Source: Leptolyngbya sp. Cla-17
Lineage (GTDB): Bacteria; Cyanobacteriota; Cyanobacteriia; Leptolyngbyales; Leptolyngbyaceae
Assembly (NCBI RefSeq): GCF_016807185.1
Contig: NZ_JAEVYN010000001.1
Coordinates: forward strand, 1,238,781 to 1,302,780
Direction: 5' to 3'
DNA: 64,000 nucleotides
Shown: in pieces, positions 1 through 8,983 of the stretch
Layout: each line of letters starts with the position of its first letter
How positions within the stretch are numbered: the stretch's first letter is position 1
Notes under the pieces: generated by a model
Told to the model about the DNA's origin: nothing
The model's database searches: none
The model's input: the letters and a program-made list of their open reading frames with translations, nothing else
Translations under genes and position numbers: made by a program

Positions 1-179
1 GAGGGTGCTTGTAAGATGAATAGCCATGCTTGCTGAATGAATCGGGCAATAGCTCCTAATAACCCCCAAGAAGATAAAAGTGTCAGTAAAATCACTGCGA
101 TCGCCCACAGGGGATGAGTCACCACCCAAGCCACACTCGGATGGTCTGCTATCCACATTTGAACAGAAGTAGTAATCAT
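1..179 (-). CDS. Small membrane protein, 3' part outside the window
   Basis: This reading frame starts at an ATG whose first base is at 179 and runs leftwards off the window edge without a stop. The visible 59 or so residues begin MITTSVQMWIADHPSVAWVV and continue into a long hydrophobic stretch containing AVILLTLLSSWGLLGAIA, which looks like one transmembrane helix. A TTG in the same frame 36 bases upstream is an alternative start. HIP1 octamers lie inside the frame, as in other genes here. I do not recognise the family. The gene is divergent from the AAA ATPase, so the 180-466 gap should hold both promoters, but none is clear by eye. Confidence 0.5.
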   Translation of the reverse strand, partial: MITTSVQMWIADHPSVAWVVTHPLWAIAVILLTLLSSWGLLGAIARFIQQAWLFILQAP

Positions 180-466
180 TTCTTGAACGTTTTTCGCGAT
201 CGCATTATTCAAGTGATTAGCTTTTTATAATATTTCATCCAGTGCAAGCTTAGCTTTTTCTACCATTTGAGCAACGCTCCCCAAGATGGTGTTATTTTCA
301 CTGCGATCGCTGACTCATTCAGCTTACCAATACAGATATTCTTGCTATGCTACAAATGTAGTATAGCGCCGAGCGGTTTACAGATTCACTCGTTATCATG
401 GGTGAATGTTTGTGTTCTGGCGATCGCTTCTGCCGCTGCATTTTCCCATGCTTCACCCCCATTCCT

Positions 467-1663
467 ATGACCTATTTCGATCAATTTGATCCTTATAACT
501 CCAGGCAGCCGCAGGCGCAGGGACTTTTGAGCGCGGGGTGGCGACCTTATTACCGACAGATCGATCCTAAATTCTTGGCAGATTTGGTGTTACGAGATAC
601 GCCTGAATTGGCTCACAAGTGGTTTAGCCTCAACAGCAACTTGGCGAACATTGCAGGGCGCAATGAGTTTGCCTGGTGGGCAAATATGATGAATTTATTC
701 TCCACTGAGGCGCGATATCATGTGGATGATTTTTGGAACTATATCACCCCCGATCCGCCTTATCCCGATCACCGTTTTACTGATGTGCTGAGTGTGGAAA
801 CGCCGATCAAGCCGATGATCAGCCGGGATGCGATCGCGATTGATCACGTTTTCAGCCGACTGCGAGAAATCATCATTCTTAAGATCCTCAAGTTTTTAGG
901 ACGACCCACCCTCATTACTCAGCACTATCTTGATCGCTTTTTTTACTTTCCGATTGAGCAATTTGTCAACTGGGAACGGCTTGATGTCATCAATACCGCC
1001 TATGGCTACTGGGAAGACCCAGAAGTGTGGCTGCAAATTGACAATGTGGGTAAAGAACGCCGCTTGACTCTGCTAGCCCGCGATCTTAGCCCCTTGGTTC
1101 GCAAAGTAACCCATGGGTTGGCAGTTATGCTGAGCGGGTATCAGAGCCGCGTGGGACAGATTCAATCCCAGTTCTCCATTCGCAGCTTTCCCCAAGAAAT
1201 TCAAGCCTTTACCGATATTGTGCAGCAAGCAATTTTGGATCAAGATCAACTGGCGGTGCTGGTGAGCGGTGAACCAGGGACTGGTAAAACCGTTTGGACT
1301 CAGGCGATCGCCAAAGAAATTTTGGTTTCCCTTGGCTATGTCACCTTTATTTTGGATCACGATGCCGTCCAAAATTTTGCCCCACCTCCCTATCTAGAGC
1401 GTATCTGCCTGATCATCAATGAAGCCGACAACCTCGCCCAAGATCGTTCTATGGAAGTTGCGCAATACAGCAACAAAACTGAACATATTCTTAGCCTGCT
1501 GGATGGCACCCTTTACCGCAGCGTCATCGACGAAATGGGAATGCAATCGGATCAAAAACTCGTGATTCTCATGACCTGCAACACGACTGAGCGTCTCGAT
1601 CCTGCCATGCTGCGTAAAGGGCGCATCGATTTGACCTGTGAATTCACTCACCGCTTTGTTTAA
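467..1663 (+). CDS. AAA-family ATPase, 398 aa
   Basis: Predicted cytoplasmic ATPase of the AAA superfamily. The roughly 260-residue N-terminal part matches nothing I recognise; the C-terminal third carries the nucleotide site. Visible motifs are a Walker A (GEPGTGKT), a Walker B-like stretch ending LIINEADNL, and a sensor/arginine-finger region (LMTCNTTERLDP followed by RKGRID) as in CDC48/BCS1-like ATPases. The acidic pair of Walker B reads N-E instead of D-E, so the Mg-coordinating Asp is Asn. I chose the ATG at 467 because the open frame upstream (from 398) encodes a Cys-rich stretch that does not look native. It stands alone and no partner is visible, so the substrate is unknown. Confidence 0.75.
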   Translation: MTYFDQFDPYNSRQPQAQGLLSAGWRPYYRQIDPKFLADLVLRDTPELAHKWFSLNSNLANIAGRNEFAWWANMMNLFSTEARYHVDDFWNYITPDPPYPDHRFTDVLSVETPIKPMISRDAIAIDHVFSRLREIIILKILKFLGRPTLITQHYLDRFFYFPIEQFVNWERLDVINTAYGYWEDPEVWLQIDNVGKERRLTLLARDLSPLVRKVTHGLAVMLSGYQSRVGQIQSQFSIRSFPQEIQAFTDIVQQAILDQDQLAVLVSGEPGTGKTVWTQAIAKEILVSLGYVTFILDHDAVQNFAPPPYLERICLIINEADNLAQDRSMEVAQYSNKTEHILSLLDGTLYRSVIDEMGMQSDQKLVILMTCNTTERLDPAMLRKGRIDLTCEFTHRFV

Positions 1664-2180
1664 AAATAGAAGGCAAGGTGCAGCTGATTTGTCCTCATCC
1701 CAAGTCTTTTTCCTCAGGGAGCAAGGCTTTCAGACCTTTTGAAATTCCTTCTTCCAGCCAGAAAAGGCTAGGTTGGGAGCAGATTTGACTTATTATCTCT
1801 AAGATTTATATCTCTAGTCAGTAACGCCCAAATAAAAAGGCAGACATCAAACCCAAGGCACCCTTCCTGAAAAGGTTTCACCTAGCCAACACAACCAATT
1901 TCTTGATCTTGAAATGGTGGTTGATGTCTACCGCAGTTCATTCACCTGTTGTCCTATAGTCGCAAAGCGATATGTCGATGTCGTGTTTCAGAGATGAACT
2001 TAAAATGACAGATAGGGGAACCTATATTAAGACTGTGTGAGGAGCAAAAAGAGCCGTTCTGCGTCTAAGTAACGGATGCCGCTGTATCACTTTTCTGTAA
2101 CGAAAACGTTATCCAAACGTCATCCTCCTTGGTTACAGTTTGAATTAATCGATATAAATCTCATGCGAAACAGGACTACG
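1664..2180. other. Intergenic and 5' leader region before the HtrA-type protease
   Basis: No gene is supported here. The right part holds a short inverted repeat, ATAGG-GGAA-CCTAT at about 2014-2027, followed by an AT-rich TATATTAAG that could be a -10 element. An open frame joins the protease from 2076, but its residues up to 2163 do not resemble a signal peptide, so I treat that part as leader. Confidence 0.4.
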
Positions 2181-3446
2181 ATGAACACTTCAGCCAACCG
2201 ACCTGAATCTCAAAGATTGTCATGGAAAAAGTCTGCTATTTATTTGACGTTGCCGCTATTTGGGGTAGGGGTGACATTGATGGGCGATCGCTGGGTTTCC
2301 TCCAGTGCCGCAGCACAGCAATCTGTAGCAACGCCAGCAGCAACGCTCCCGATAGCGAAACCAATGGAAATTGCTCAAGTACCGAGCCGCAGTAGTGGCA
2401 TTCTTTCAGGCAATGATTCTAACTTCGTGGTCAACGCAGTGGATCGCGTTGGATCGGCAGTTGTGCGGATCGACTCATCTCGAACAGTGAGGAGGCGTGT
2501 ACCTGCAATCTTTAATGATCCGGCTTTCCGCCAATTTTTTGGGTCGCAAATTCCTTTGGGTCCCTCAAGTCGAGTAGAGCGGGGGCAGGGATCGGGTTTC
2601 ATTATTCGTTCTAATGGACTAATTGTGACCAACGCCCATGTCGTGAGTGGTGCCGATACGGTAACGGTGACGATGAAGGATGGACGGGAATTGAGAGGGC
2701 GTGTGTTAGGCGCAGACTCTTTGACCGATGTGGCAGTGGTAAAGGTGGAAGCGACCAATCTGCCAACGGTGGTTATGGGAGATTCGGAGCGGCTGAAACC
2801 AGGAGAGTGGGCGATCGCGATCGGCAATCCGCTCGGCTTAGATAATACCGTTACTGTTGGTATCATCAGCGCTACTGGACGCAGCAGTTCGGAGGTACGG
2901 GTTCCTGATAAACGCGTCAACTTTATTCAAACCGACGCAGCGATTAATCCTGGCAACTCCGGCGGCCCACTGCTAAACCAGCGCGGTGAGGTTATTGGGG
3001 TGAATACCGCAATCATTGGTGGTGCTCAAGGCTTAGGCTTTGCCATTCCCATTAACACAGCGCAAAAAATTGCCGACCAACTGATTGCTAAAGGTAGAGT
3101 TGATCACGCCTACTTGGGAATTCGCATGGTAACTCTGACTCCTGCCCTGCGACAACAGATCAACAGTGACCCCGAAGCGAACCTGAGAATCACGGACGAT
3201 CGCGGTGTTGTGGTTGTCGGCATCCTGCGGAACTCACCTGCGGCTCAAGGTGGGCTGAAGCTGGGAGATATAATCCAGAAAATCAATGGTGACGCGATCG
3301 CGACTTCTGATCAAGTGCAACAAGCGATAGATAAAAACGCAGTCGGAGGAACCCTTCAGGTGGGAGTGAAGCGCAGTGGGCAATTGCTGAATCTAGCGGT
3401 GCGTTTAGGCACATTCCCCACTCAAACTGCACAAGCAGGAGAGTAA
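2181..3446 (+). CDS. HtrA/Deg-family serine protease with PDZ domain
   Basis: Trypsin-like periplasmic or envelope protease of the HhoA/HhoB/HtrA group that degrades or refolds damaged proteins. From the ATG at 2181 it is 421 aa. An N-terminal hydrophobic segment (about residues 14-30) acts as signal or anchor, followed by a low-complexity linker. The catalytic triad is complete: His153 in TNAHVV, Asp183 in LTDVAVV and Ser260 in GNSGGP. A single PDZ domain occupies about residues 310-405. The start was chosen because AGGA lies 6 bases before 2181; ATGs at 2163 and 2076 are in frame but poorly placed. Peptide deformylase follows on the same strand, so cotranscription is possible. Confidence 0.92.
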   Translation: MNTSANRPESQRLSWKKSAIYLTLPLFGVGVTLMGDRWVSSSAAAQQSVATPAATLPIAKPMEIAQVPSRSSGILSGNDSNFVVNAVDRVGSAVVRIDSSRTVRRRVPAIFNDPAFRQFFGSQIPLGPSSRVERGQGSGFIIRSNGLIVTNAHVVSGADTVTVTMKDGRELRGRVLGADSLTDVAVVKVEATNLPTVVMGDSERLKPGEWAIAIGNPLGLDNTVTVGIISATGRSSSEVRVPDKRVNFIQTDAAINPGNSGGPLLNQRGEVIGVNTAIIGGAQGLGFAIPINTAQKIADQLIAKGRVDHAYLGIRMVTLTPALRQQINSDPEANLRITDDRGVVVVGILRNSPAAQGGLKLGDIIQKINGDAIATSDQVQQAIDKNAVGGTLQVGVKRSGQLLNLAVRLGTFPTQTAQAGE

Positions 3447-3537
3447 AAAACAGAATAGGGACAGCGATCGCTGAGGCTGTGTGAGCGTAGCGAAACGCAC
3501 CATGAAAAAGGGTGAACGAGGAGTGAAGAGTCAAAAG

Positions 3538-4113
3538 ATGGAAAATACTAAACCGTTGGCAGTGATTGAGCTGGGAAATCCAACATTGCGACGGGTAGCA
3601 CAGGTGATTCCTCTAACAAGTGATTCGCCGCTGCTCTCCTTACCCGATACGCAGATTCAAACGCTGATTGACCAGTTGCTGCTAACGGTGGAGCAATCCA
3701 ATGGTGTAGGAATTGCTGCTCCCCAAGTGGGCGAGTCGATACGATTATTCATCGTGGCATCTCGCCCCAATCCCCGCTATCCCAATGCACCGGAAATGTC
3801 ACCCACAGCAATGATTAACCCACGCATCATTGCTCACTCACCAGAGACCGACAAAAGCTGGGAGGGTTGCCTTAGTGTTCCAGGAATTCGGGGCTTGGTG
3901 CCGCGCTATACCACTATTCAGGTGGAATATACCGGACGAGATGGCAACCTTTATCAGCGAACCCTCACGGATTTCGTCGCCCGGATTTTTCAACACGAAC
4001 TTGATCATTTGGATGGCATTGTTTTCCTTGATCGCGTAGAAACCACCCAAGACTTGATGAGCGAACGAGAATATCAGACCCAAATCGTTGGGGACGACTC
4101 ATCTAAAAAATAG
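3538..4113 (+). CDS. def: Peptide deformylase
   Basis: Removes the N-formyl group from the initiator Met of nascent proteins using a bound Fe2+ or Zn2+. All three signature motifs are present: motif 1 as GIAAPQVG, motif 2 as EGCLS (metal ligand Cys111), and motif 3 as QHELDH (ligands His153 and His157, catalytic Glu154). From the ATG at 3538 the protein is 191 aa, normal for the family. In-frame starts at 3481 (GTG), 3502 and 3523 add residues lacking family similarity; GAAGAG before 3538 is an acceptable ribosome site. The last 15 bases overlap tail to tail with the TauE/SafE gene on the other strand. Confidence 0.93.
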   Translation: MENTKPLAVIELGNPTLRRVAQVIPLTSDSPLLSLPDTQIQTLIDQLLLTVEQSNGVGIAAPQVGESIRLFIVASRPNPRYPNAPEMSPTAMINPRIIAHSPETDKSWEGCLSVPGIRGLVPRYTTIQVEYTGRDGNLYQRTLTDFVARIFQHELDHLDGIVFLDRVETTQDLMSEREYQTQIVGDDSSKK

Positions 4114-4509
4114 GTAGCGTCCGCCAATCACAAACAGAAAAACGCCGTATAGCTTTTTCATCATCTCGCTGCTGACATAGGGTTGATTGGCGAACAATGC
4201 CCCAAACAAGTTGCCAATTAACAACCCGATCGCAATATATAAAGCGTGCCAGGGGTTTAAATTGCCATTGCGCTGATACACGATCGCGGCAAACAACCCA
4301 ATCGGCAAAATTTGCGCTGCCACCGAAGTGCCCGTTGCGAACTTTTGATCCATACCCAACAGCAACACCATCGCCGGAACCATAATCGCGCCGCCACCAA
4401 TGCCAAACATGCCACCTGCAATTCCAGCGACCAGACCAATGATCAAAAGCTGAACAATCACGTTAGACACCGATTCTTCTCCCAATACTAATACCAGCCC
4501 GAGCATCAT
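4099..4509 (-). CDS. Half-length TauE/SafE-family membrane protein
   Basis: Membrane protein of the TauE/SafE (TSUP) family, whose members export sulfite, sulfoacetate or other organic anions. The Gly-rich first-helix motif GLVAGIAGGMFGIGGGAIMVP is typical, followed by a FATGTSVAAQ segment. The protein is about 136 aa with four likely membrane helices, whereas full-length members have about 250 aa and eight, so it is a single repeat half and would have to dimerise. ATG at 4509 or 4506 is the best start; GTG at 4524 and TTG at 4539 are possible. Its 3' end overlaps def by 15 bases in convergent orientation. Confidence 0.75.
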   Translation of the reverse strand: MMLGLVLVLGEESVSNVIVQLLIIGLVAGIAGGMFGIGGGAIMVPAMVLLLGMDQKFATGTSVAAQILPIGLFAAIVYQRNGNLNPWHALYIAIGLLIGNLFGALFANQPYVSSEMMKKLYGVFLFVIGGRYLFFR

Positions 4510-4683
4510 AGCTCTGATATACACGAGCGGGAGTGTCAAACATAACTAGGCAAGTTGGATGGTAGTCAGGTCTAAGTGAACAAGAATTTTCTCTAGCCAA
4601 CTCTTACCTTGTGGTGATGAAGTGATTAACTGAGATCGCTAAAGTTGATCACAATTGGTTGTTTTATCTCAGGGAGAGTGACG

Positions 4684-5535
4684 ATGAAGTGGCAAATGGG
4701 TCGGCAAAGTAACAATGTGGAAGATCAGCGCGGACGTGGAGTCGGCACAGCCGTTGCGGGTGGCGGTATTGGAACGATTTTGCTTGCCATTGTTGTAACG
4801 TTGCTGGGCGGCGATCCAAGCATCGTTTTGGATCAGGCTTCCGACAATCCACCCGCCTCTAACGCTCCCCAAGGAAGCAACGCTCCCGCTCCAACGGAAG
4901 AAACTAAGTTTGTCGCTGCAGTGCTTGCCCAAACCGAAGATGTGTGGAATGAGCAGTTTCGCACGTTAGGTAAAACCTATCAGGAACCGAAATTGGTGAT
5001 ATTTTCGGGCGCGGTACGGTCTGCTTGTGGTGTCGCGCAGTCGTCTACAGGTCCGTTCTATTGCCCTAGCGATCGCAAAGTGTATCTCGACACCAGCTTT
5101 TTTCGCGATATGAAGAATCGGCATCAATCACCGGGTGATTTTGCTCAAGCCTATGTGATTGCCCATGAAGTGGGGCATCATGTGCAAAATCAGCTTGGTA
5201 TTTTACCCAAAGTAAACCAACTACAGCAGCAAGTGAGCAAAACCGAAGCCAATCAGCTTTCTGTGAGAACCGAGCTTCAGGCAGACTGTCTTGCTGGCGT
5301 GTGGGCAAACCGGACAAATAAAACGAAGCAAATTTTGGAACCCGGCGATATTGAGGAAGCCTTAAATGCGGCTAGCCAGATTGGAGACGATCGCTTGCAG
5401 TCTCAGGCAAGGGGTTATGTGGTGCCCGATTCATTTACCCATGGCAGTTCCGCCCAACGAGTGCGCTGGTTTAAGCGCGGCGTTCAATCGGGTAGCATCA
5501 AACAATGCGATACCTTCAGCGCATCAAGTATCTGA
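4684..5535 (+). CDS. Neutral zinc metallopeptidase (YpfJ-like family)
   Basis: Membrane-anchored zinc metallopeptidase of the putative neutral zinc metallopeptidase family (E. coli YpfJ type); its substrate is not established. The 283-aa protein has a short basic N-terminus, one transmembrane helix rich in Gly and Val (about residues 19-40), a low-complexity linker, then the peptidase domain. The zinc motif HEVGHH has ligands His161 and His165 and catalytic Glu162; ELQADCLAG downstream supplies the third ligand region. The start at 4684 is fixed by a strong GGGAGAG Shine-Dalgarno 7 bases upstream; the longer TTG frame from 4645 is rejected. Confidence 0.88.
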   Translation: MKWQMGRQSNNVEDQRGRGVGTAVAGGGIGTILLAIVVTLLGGDPSIVLDQASDNPPASNAPQGSNAPAPTEETKFVAAVLAQTEDVWNEQFRTLGKTYQEPKLVIFSGAVRSACGVAQSSTGPFYCPSDRKVYLDTSFFRDMKNRHQSPGDFAQAYVIAHEVGHHVQNQLGILPKVNQLQQQVSKTEANQLSVRTELQADCLAGVWANRTNKTKQILEPGDIEEALNAASQIGDDRLQSQARGYVVPDSFTHGSSAQRVRWFKRGVQSGSIKQCDTFSASSI

Positions 5536-5657
5536 TAACTATCGTAAACAAAAGGTTAATGGCTGATAGCTAAAGAACTGTTACAGTTCCCCGAAAAGAC
5601 CACAGAAGGGGTCAAGCTCAGTGATAGGATTCCCTAAAACATTGAGAGAAACATCCA

Positions 5658-6080
5658 ATGGTAGAAACTCTTACTGGACAGCCTCCCATTTTTGGTGGTA
5701 GCACTGGTGGACTGCTGACAAAAGCCCTAATTGAAGAAAAATACGCAATTACCTGGACTAGCCCTACCGAACAGGTTTTTGAAATGCCGACTGGTGGCGC
5801 TGCTGTTATGCGACAAGGTGAAAACCTTTTGTACTTAGCTCGTAAAGAGCAATGTCTAGCATTAGGCGGTCAGCAATTGCGGAAGATGAAAATCATGGAT
5901 TACAAAGTCTATCGCATTTTCCCCAATGGAGAAGTGCAATACTTGCACCCTGCCGATGGCGTTTTCCCTGAGAAGGTTAATCCGGGTCGTGCTTATCACG
6001 GTAAAGTCGATCGCAACATCGGCAGCAACCCTGATCCAGCTAAGCTGAAATTCAGTGGTGTCGCTCCCTATGAAGCATAG
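5658..6080 (+). CDS. psaD: Photosystem I reaction centre subunit II (PsaD)
   Basis: Stromal-side extrinsic subunit of photosystem I that forms the ferredoxin docking site and stabilises PsaC. The 140-aa sequence is a canonical cyanobacterial PsaD: the N-terminal [16 protein letters not shown], the basic [19 protein letters not shown] stretch that contacts ferredoxin, and the C-terminal segment ending FSGVAPYEA. The start is preceded by GAGAGAAA, a weak ribosome site at suitable distance. It is monocistronic here, with a Rho-independent terminator about 25 bases after the stop. One TTACA element lies upstream near 5582, but I could not find the second half of an RpaB (HLR1) repeat. Confidence 0.98.
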   Translation: MVETLTGQPPIFGGSTGGLLTKALIEEKYAITWTSPTEQVFEMPTGGAAVMRQGENLLYLARKEQCLALGGQQLRKMKIMDYKVYRIFPNGEVQYLHPADGVFPEKVNPGRAYHGKVDRNIGSNPDPAKLKFSGVAPYEA

Positions 6081-6103
6081 TTTTTGAGTGAGTAGTTAAC
6101 TTC

Positions 6104-6135
6104 AACCCCTGGGCATTTATGTCTTGGGGTTTTTT
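6104..6135 (+). terminator. Rho-independent terminator of psaD
   Basis: AACCCC (6104-6109) pairs with GGGGTT (6126-6131), giving a 6-bp GC-rich stem directly followed by six T residues. It sits 24 bases after the psaD stop codon. Confidence 0.75.
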
Positions 6136-6204
6136 ACTAAGTTAGTAAGAAACAAACGGGTTTGAGTATCGAACTCTGTCGCCTATCCCTTTTTCCTTTC
6201 TCCT

Positions 6205-7101
6205 ATGTCTCCCCTTCGGATTTTGCTGCAAACTACGATTCCTACAACAGCCGATGACTGGAGCATTGCCCGGTTCTCGCTGCTGCATAATTATTTATCG
6301 TCACTGCAAGATGAGGCAGGAAATCCCCTGTGTGAAGTCACCTCACGCGATCGCGAAGCCAACGAGAACGGCGATGATCCGGTGTTGAGTACACTGGATA
6401 CTTCAGACTTTGATGAACTGTGGCTGTTTGCTGTGGATGTTGGGGATGGCATCAGTGAAAAAGACTGCGAAGGTATCTCAGATTTTCGGCGACGGGGCGG
6501 TGGCATGGTAGTTACCCGCGACCATATGGATTTAGGCTGCTCGGCTTGCGCTTTGGCAGGGGTGGGCGATGCTCATTATTTCCATACCAAAAATCCCGAT
6601 CCTGATCCGTTGCGCCACTGTATTGATGATCCCTACACGACTCACATTTCCTACCCCAACTATCACTCTGGGAGAAATGGAGACTGCCAGCACATCACTA
6701 TTGTGGAACCCACTCACGACTTGCTAAAAAATCCCGCTGCCACAACGGGCATAATTCAATTTTTACCAGCGCATCCCCATGAAGGTGCCGTTGGTGCACC
6801 TGTCAATAATCCTTATGCAAGGGCGATCGCTACTGGAACCAGCCTGATTACGGGGCGCACATTCAATCTGGCGATCGCGTTTGAGCGGGAACAAGCTGCC
6901 CAAGGCAACCTGCTGGGGCGCGCCGTAGCCGAATCGACCTTTCATCACTTTTGTGACTACAACTGGGATGCCCGCTTAGACTGTCCCAGCTTTGTCGATG
7001 AGCCACCTGGAGACACCATGCAAACTGAACCCCAGGCTCTTCCCGACTTGAAAGCCTACCTACGAAATTTAGCGCTCTGGCTAGCCCCGCCTAAGTCGTA
7101 G
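6205..7101 (+). CDS. ThuA/class I amidotransferase-like fold protein, function unknown
   Basis: 298-aa protein with no signal peptide or membrane helix. The N-terminal half reads like a ThuA-type flavodoxin/GATase-like fold: a beta strand (LRILLQTTIP), then FDELWLFAVDVGDGIS, then FRRRGGGMVVTRDHMDLG, where the Gly run followed by a strand matches the usual ThuA GGG-hydrophobic-H pattern. A Cys-Ser-Ala-Cys follows, with many His residues across the middle. I know of no assigned function for this cyanobacterial family. It lies downstream of the psaD terminator and converges on the next gene with a 30-base gap, so it is probably transcribed alone. Assignment beyond the fold is inference. Confidence 0.6.
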   Translation: MSPLRILLQTTIPTTADDWSIARFSLLHNYLSSLQDEAGNPLCEVTSRDREANENGDDPVLSTLDTSDFDELWLFAVDVGDGISEKDCEGISDFRRRGGGMVVTRDHMDLGCSACALAGVGDAHYFHTKNPDPDPLRHCIDDPYTTHISYPNYHSGRNGDCQHITIVEPTHDLLKNPAATTGIIQFLPAHPHEGAVGAPVNNPYARAIATGTSLITGRTFNLAIAFEREQAAQGNLLGRAVAESTFHHFCDYNWDARLDCPSFVDEPPGDTMQTEPQALPDLKAYLRNLALWLAPPKS

Positions 7102-7131
7102 GATTAGGTATGGAAACCAAGTCAAAATTCC

Positions 7132-8589
7132 TTATGAATTTGGCAGAGTAACTTTTTGCGACTGAACTGGGTTTGCCTGTGGCTGCTCGGTTAAAACAAC
7201 AATTACCTGACGCTGGTAGTCAATGAATCCATAAGCAGGATAGCCAGCACTGTCAGAGCTTTTGCTGCTTGCTGACCACTCCTTTTGATAATCCTGAAAA
7301 GCGACCTGACGAATTGCGAACTTTTCAAGCTGCCTGTACTGTCCTGCTTCTTCAGCAGCTTGTTGAGTTAGAGGCATGAGCGTCATCGGTTTAGCCACAG
7401 GTGCCCGTTGTGCTAAAGCGACAAAATCTTGCAGGCGACCAGGCGACCCGACAGGCTGAGTGGAAGAATTTGAGGATGAAGAAGCGATTGCAGACCAACG
7501 GTCAGTCAACGCTGCGCTTTTGGTAGCGCTATTGGGCACCTCCGATTCGATCGCGTTATTCGATTCGATCGCACTAGGGGTCGAATTTAACTGAGACGGC
7601 TCGGCTGCTGGAGTCGCAGGTTCAGGTACGGATGGTTTGGGTGCAGCTAGCTCGTTCTCTACCCGTGGAGGAGTTATTGGGGAAAACTCAGCGTTAGGTT
7701 GCTCACGGGGCAAGGACACGGGATTGGCTACAGTTGATGAAGGTTGAGACGGGTTGCCTAGCGTGGATGTTGCGCCAGATGGCTCAGAGTTAATGCTCTC
7801 TGGAACTGCGATTCCCGTAGGGATCGTTTCACGAATCGCCGAGACAGGCAAAGCATTGCTCGCAGTTATGGGGGGCAAGGGAGGACGTTGAAGGTTGGGC
7901 AAATCTTGGTAGGCAGGACGTGTCAACGGCTTCATGCCAGCCGGGGGGGGAGCACTTGTCACGGTGCGTTTAGCTGGCAGACTGCGGCTCACCGTTAACG
8001 TTTCTGGAACGGTGGCAAGCGTCACACTAGGCAGCATGGGCGCAAAGCTTTGTGGGGTCGTCTGATTAACTGAATTTTGGCGGGGGGAAACACGGGGAGC
8101 CGAAACAGATTGTGGAATTGCTTGGGGTTGAGATCGCTGGGCTTCTAGTTTTTCGGGTGCTGCTGAAACTGGGCGAAGTACCGAAACCTTTGCCCGTTGC
8201 TTAGGCTTAAGTGGCGGTGTTTTTGTATCTGGCGGAGCAGTCGGTTTGTTTAGGGCATCTCCAATCAACAGCCCGGACACCACGGTTGCCGCCACAAGCC
8301 CCGCCCCCAGCAATACCGTTGTGGAAATTGATTGCTGTTTTTCAGCCGACTCAGCTGCATTAGCAGATTGCACTACCTCATCTAAATAAAACTGAAAATA
8401 GGTGAGGGGACCATTTGTATGAACATCATAAGGAATGGGTGGCTTTTCTGGGCGACCTAAAGCGGGCACCTGTTCATCGTTTTTAGATTTCATCGGTTTC
8501 AGCATCTTGCCTGGTGCGATTTGACCATTTGCAGTGGCTGGTATGACCGCTTGATGCTTTCGTCCCGGATAGTCCCATGATCTGGTCAT
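7132..8589 (-). CDS. Proline-rich single-pass membrane protein, function unknown
   Basis: 485-aa protein. Residues 1-85 are soluble and presumably cytoplasmic. A helix around residues 88-110 (STTVLLGAGLVAATVVSGLL) spans the membrane, and about 270 residues of Pro, Ser, Thr and Ala-rich disordered sequence follow, ending in a small folded C-terminal segment (roughly residues 395-480) with several aromatic residues (YRQLEKFAIRQVAFQDYQ). The start at 8589 has AGGAG about 10 bases upstream. The layout, a membrane anchor with a long periplasmic spacer and a terminal domain, resembles envelope-spanning proteins. It is divergent from the polysaccharide export gene and shares its upstream region, so a link to that locus is possible but unproven. 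Confidence 0.6.
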   Translation of the reverse strand: MTRSWDYPGRKHQAVIPATANGQIAPGKMLKPMKSKNDEQVPALGRPEKPPIPYDVHTNGPLTYFQFYLDEVVQSANAAESAEKQQSISTTVLLGAGLVAATVVSGLLIGDALNKPTAPPDTKTPPLKPKQRAKVSVLRPVSAAPEKLEAQRSQPQAIPQSVSAPRVSPRQNSVNQTTPQSFAPMLPSVTLATVPETLTVSRSLPAKRTVTSAPPPAGMKPLTRPAYQDLPNLQRPPLPPITASNALPVSAIRETIPTGIAVPESINSEPSGATSTLGNPSQPSSTVANPVSLPREQPNAEFSPITPPRVENELAAPKPSVPEPATPAAEPSQLNSTPSAIESNNAIESEVPNSATKSAALTDRWSAIASSSSNSSTQPVGSPGRLQDFVALAQRAPVAKPMTLMPLTQQAAEEAGQYRQLEKFAIRQVAFQDYQKEWSASSKSSDSAGYPAYGFIDYQRQVIVVLTEQPQANPVQSQKVTLPNS

Positions 8590-8983
8590 ACACTGAAAAC
8601 TCCTGGAACAAACGCGATAAGAGTAGATAGATAGGCTTAGATGGATTCAACCAACAAAGAACACCAATAAGGCAAAGCTACTTTCTTAGCTATTCGCGGG
8701 TTTAACTAGCAATCAGGATCTTCATCAGAACTTTGCGTTTCTTTGCTTTGTTATCAGAAACTTAATGGGAACTTTAAGAAGCTGATACAAAACTCTCCGG
8801 AGAAGCGGGCATTACGGACGAACAAATAGGGGAGCGCGTCTTTCTCCGTGAAATTAGGGAGTTAATATTCTTTTTGATTCTCTCAAAACACCCTATACGG
8901 AGAAGCTGTTAAACGCTGATTTATTACTCTGCTATTTTTTGTAACTGATTGCGATCGCCCTTGTTCTCCCGCTGTCTCTACCT
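8590..8983. promoter_or_regulatory. Divergent control region with repeated CTCCGT/ACGGAG motifs
   Basis: 394 bases between two divergent genes. Related motifs recur: the palindrome CTCCGGAG (8794-8801), TTTCTCCGT (8841-8849) and its inverted counterpart ACGGAGAAG (8897-8905). The last two form an inverted pair with 47 bases between them. The arrangement looks like a set of binding sites for one regulator or a long hairpin leader. No clear -10/-35 pair was found. Confidence 0.35.

Noticed and set aside
267..470. 67-codon open frame overlapping the start of the AAA ATPase
   Set aside because: No family resemblance, overlaps a better gene, and has a weak TTG start.
5575..5600. HLR1 (RpaB) site upstream of psaD
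   Set aside because: Only one TTACA half is visible; the required second half at the right spacing is missing.
6160..6180. tRNA-like T-loop sequence near 6170
   Set aside because: No acceptor or anticodon stem can be built around it.
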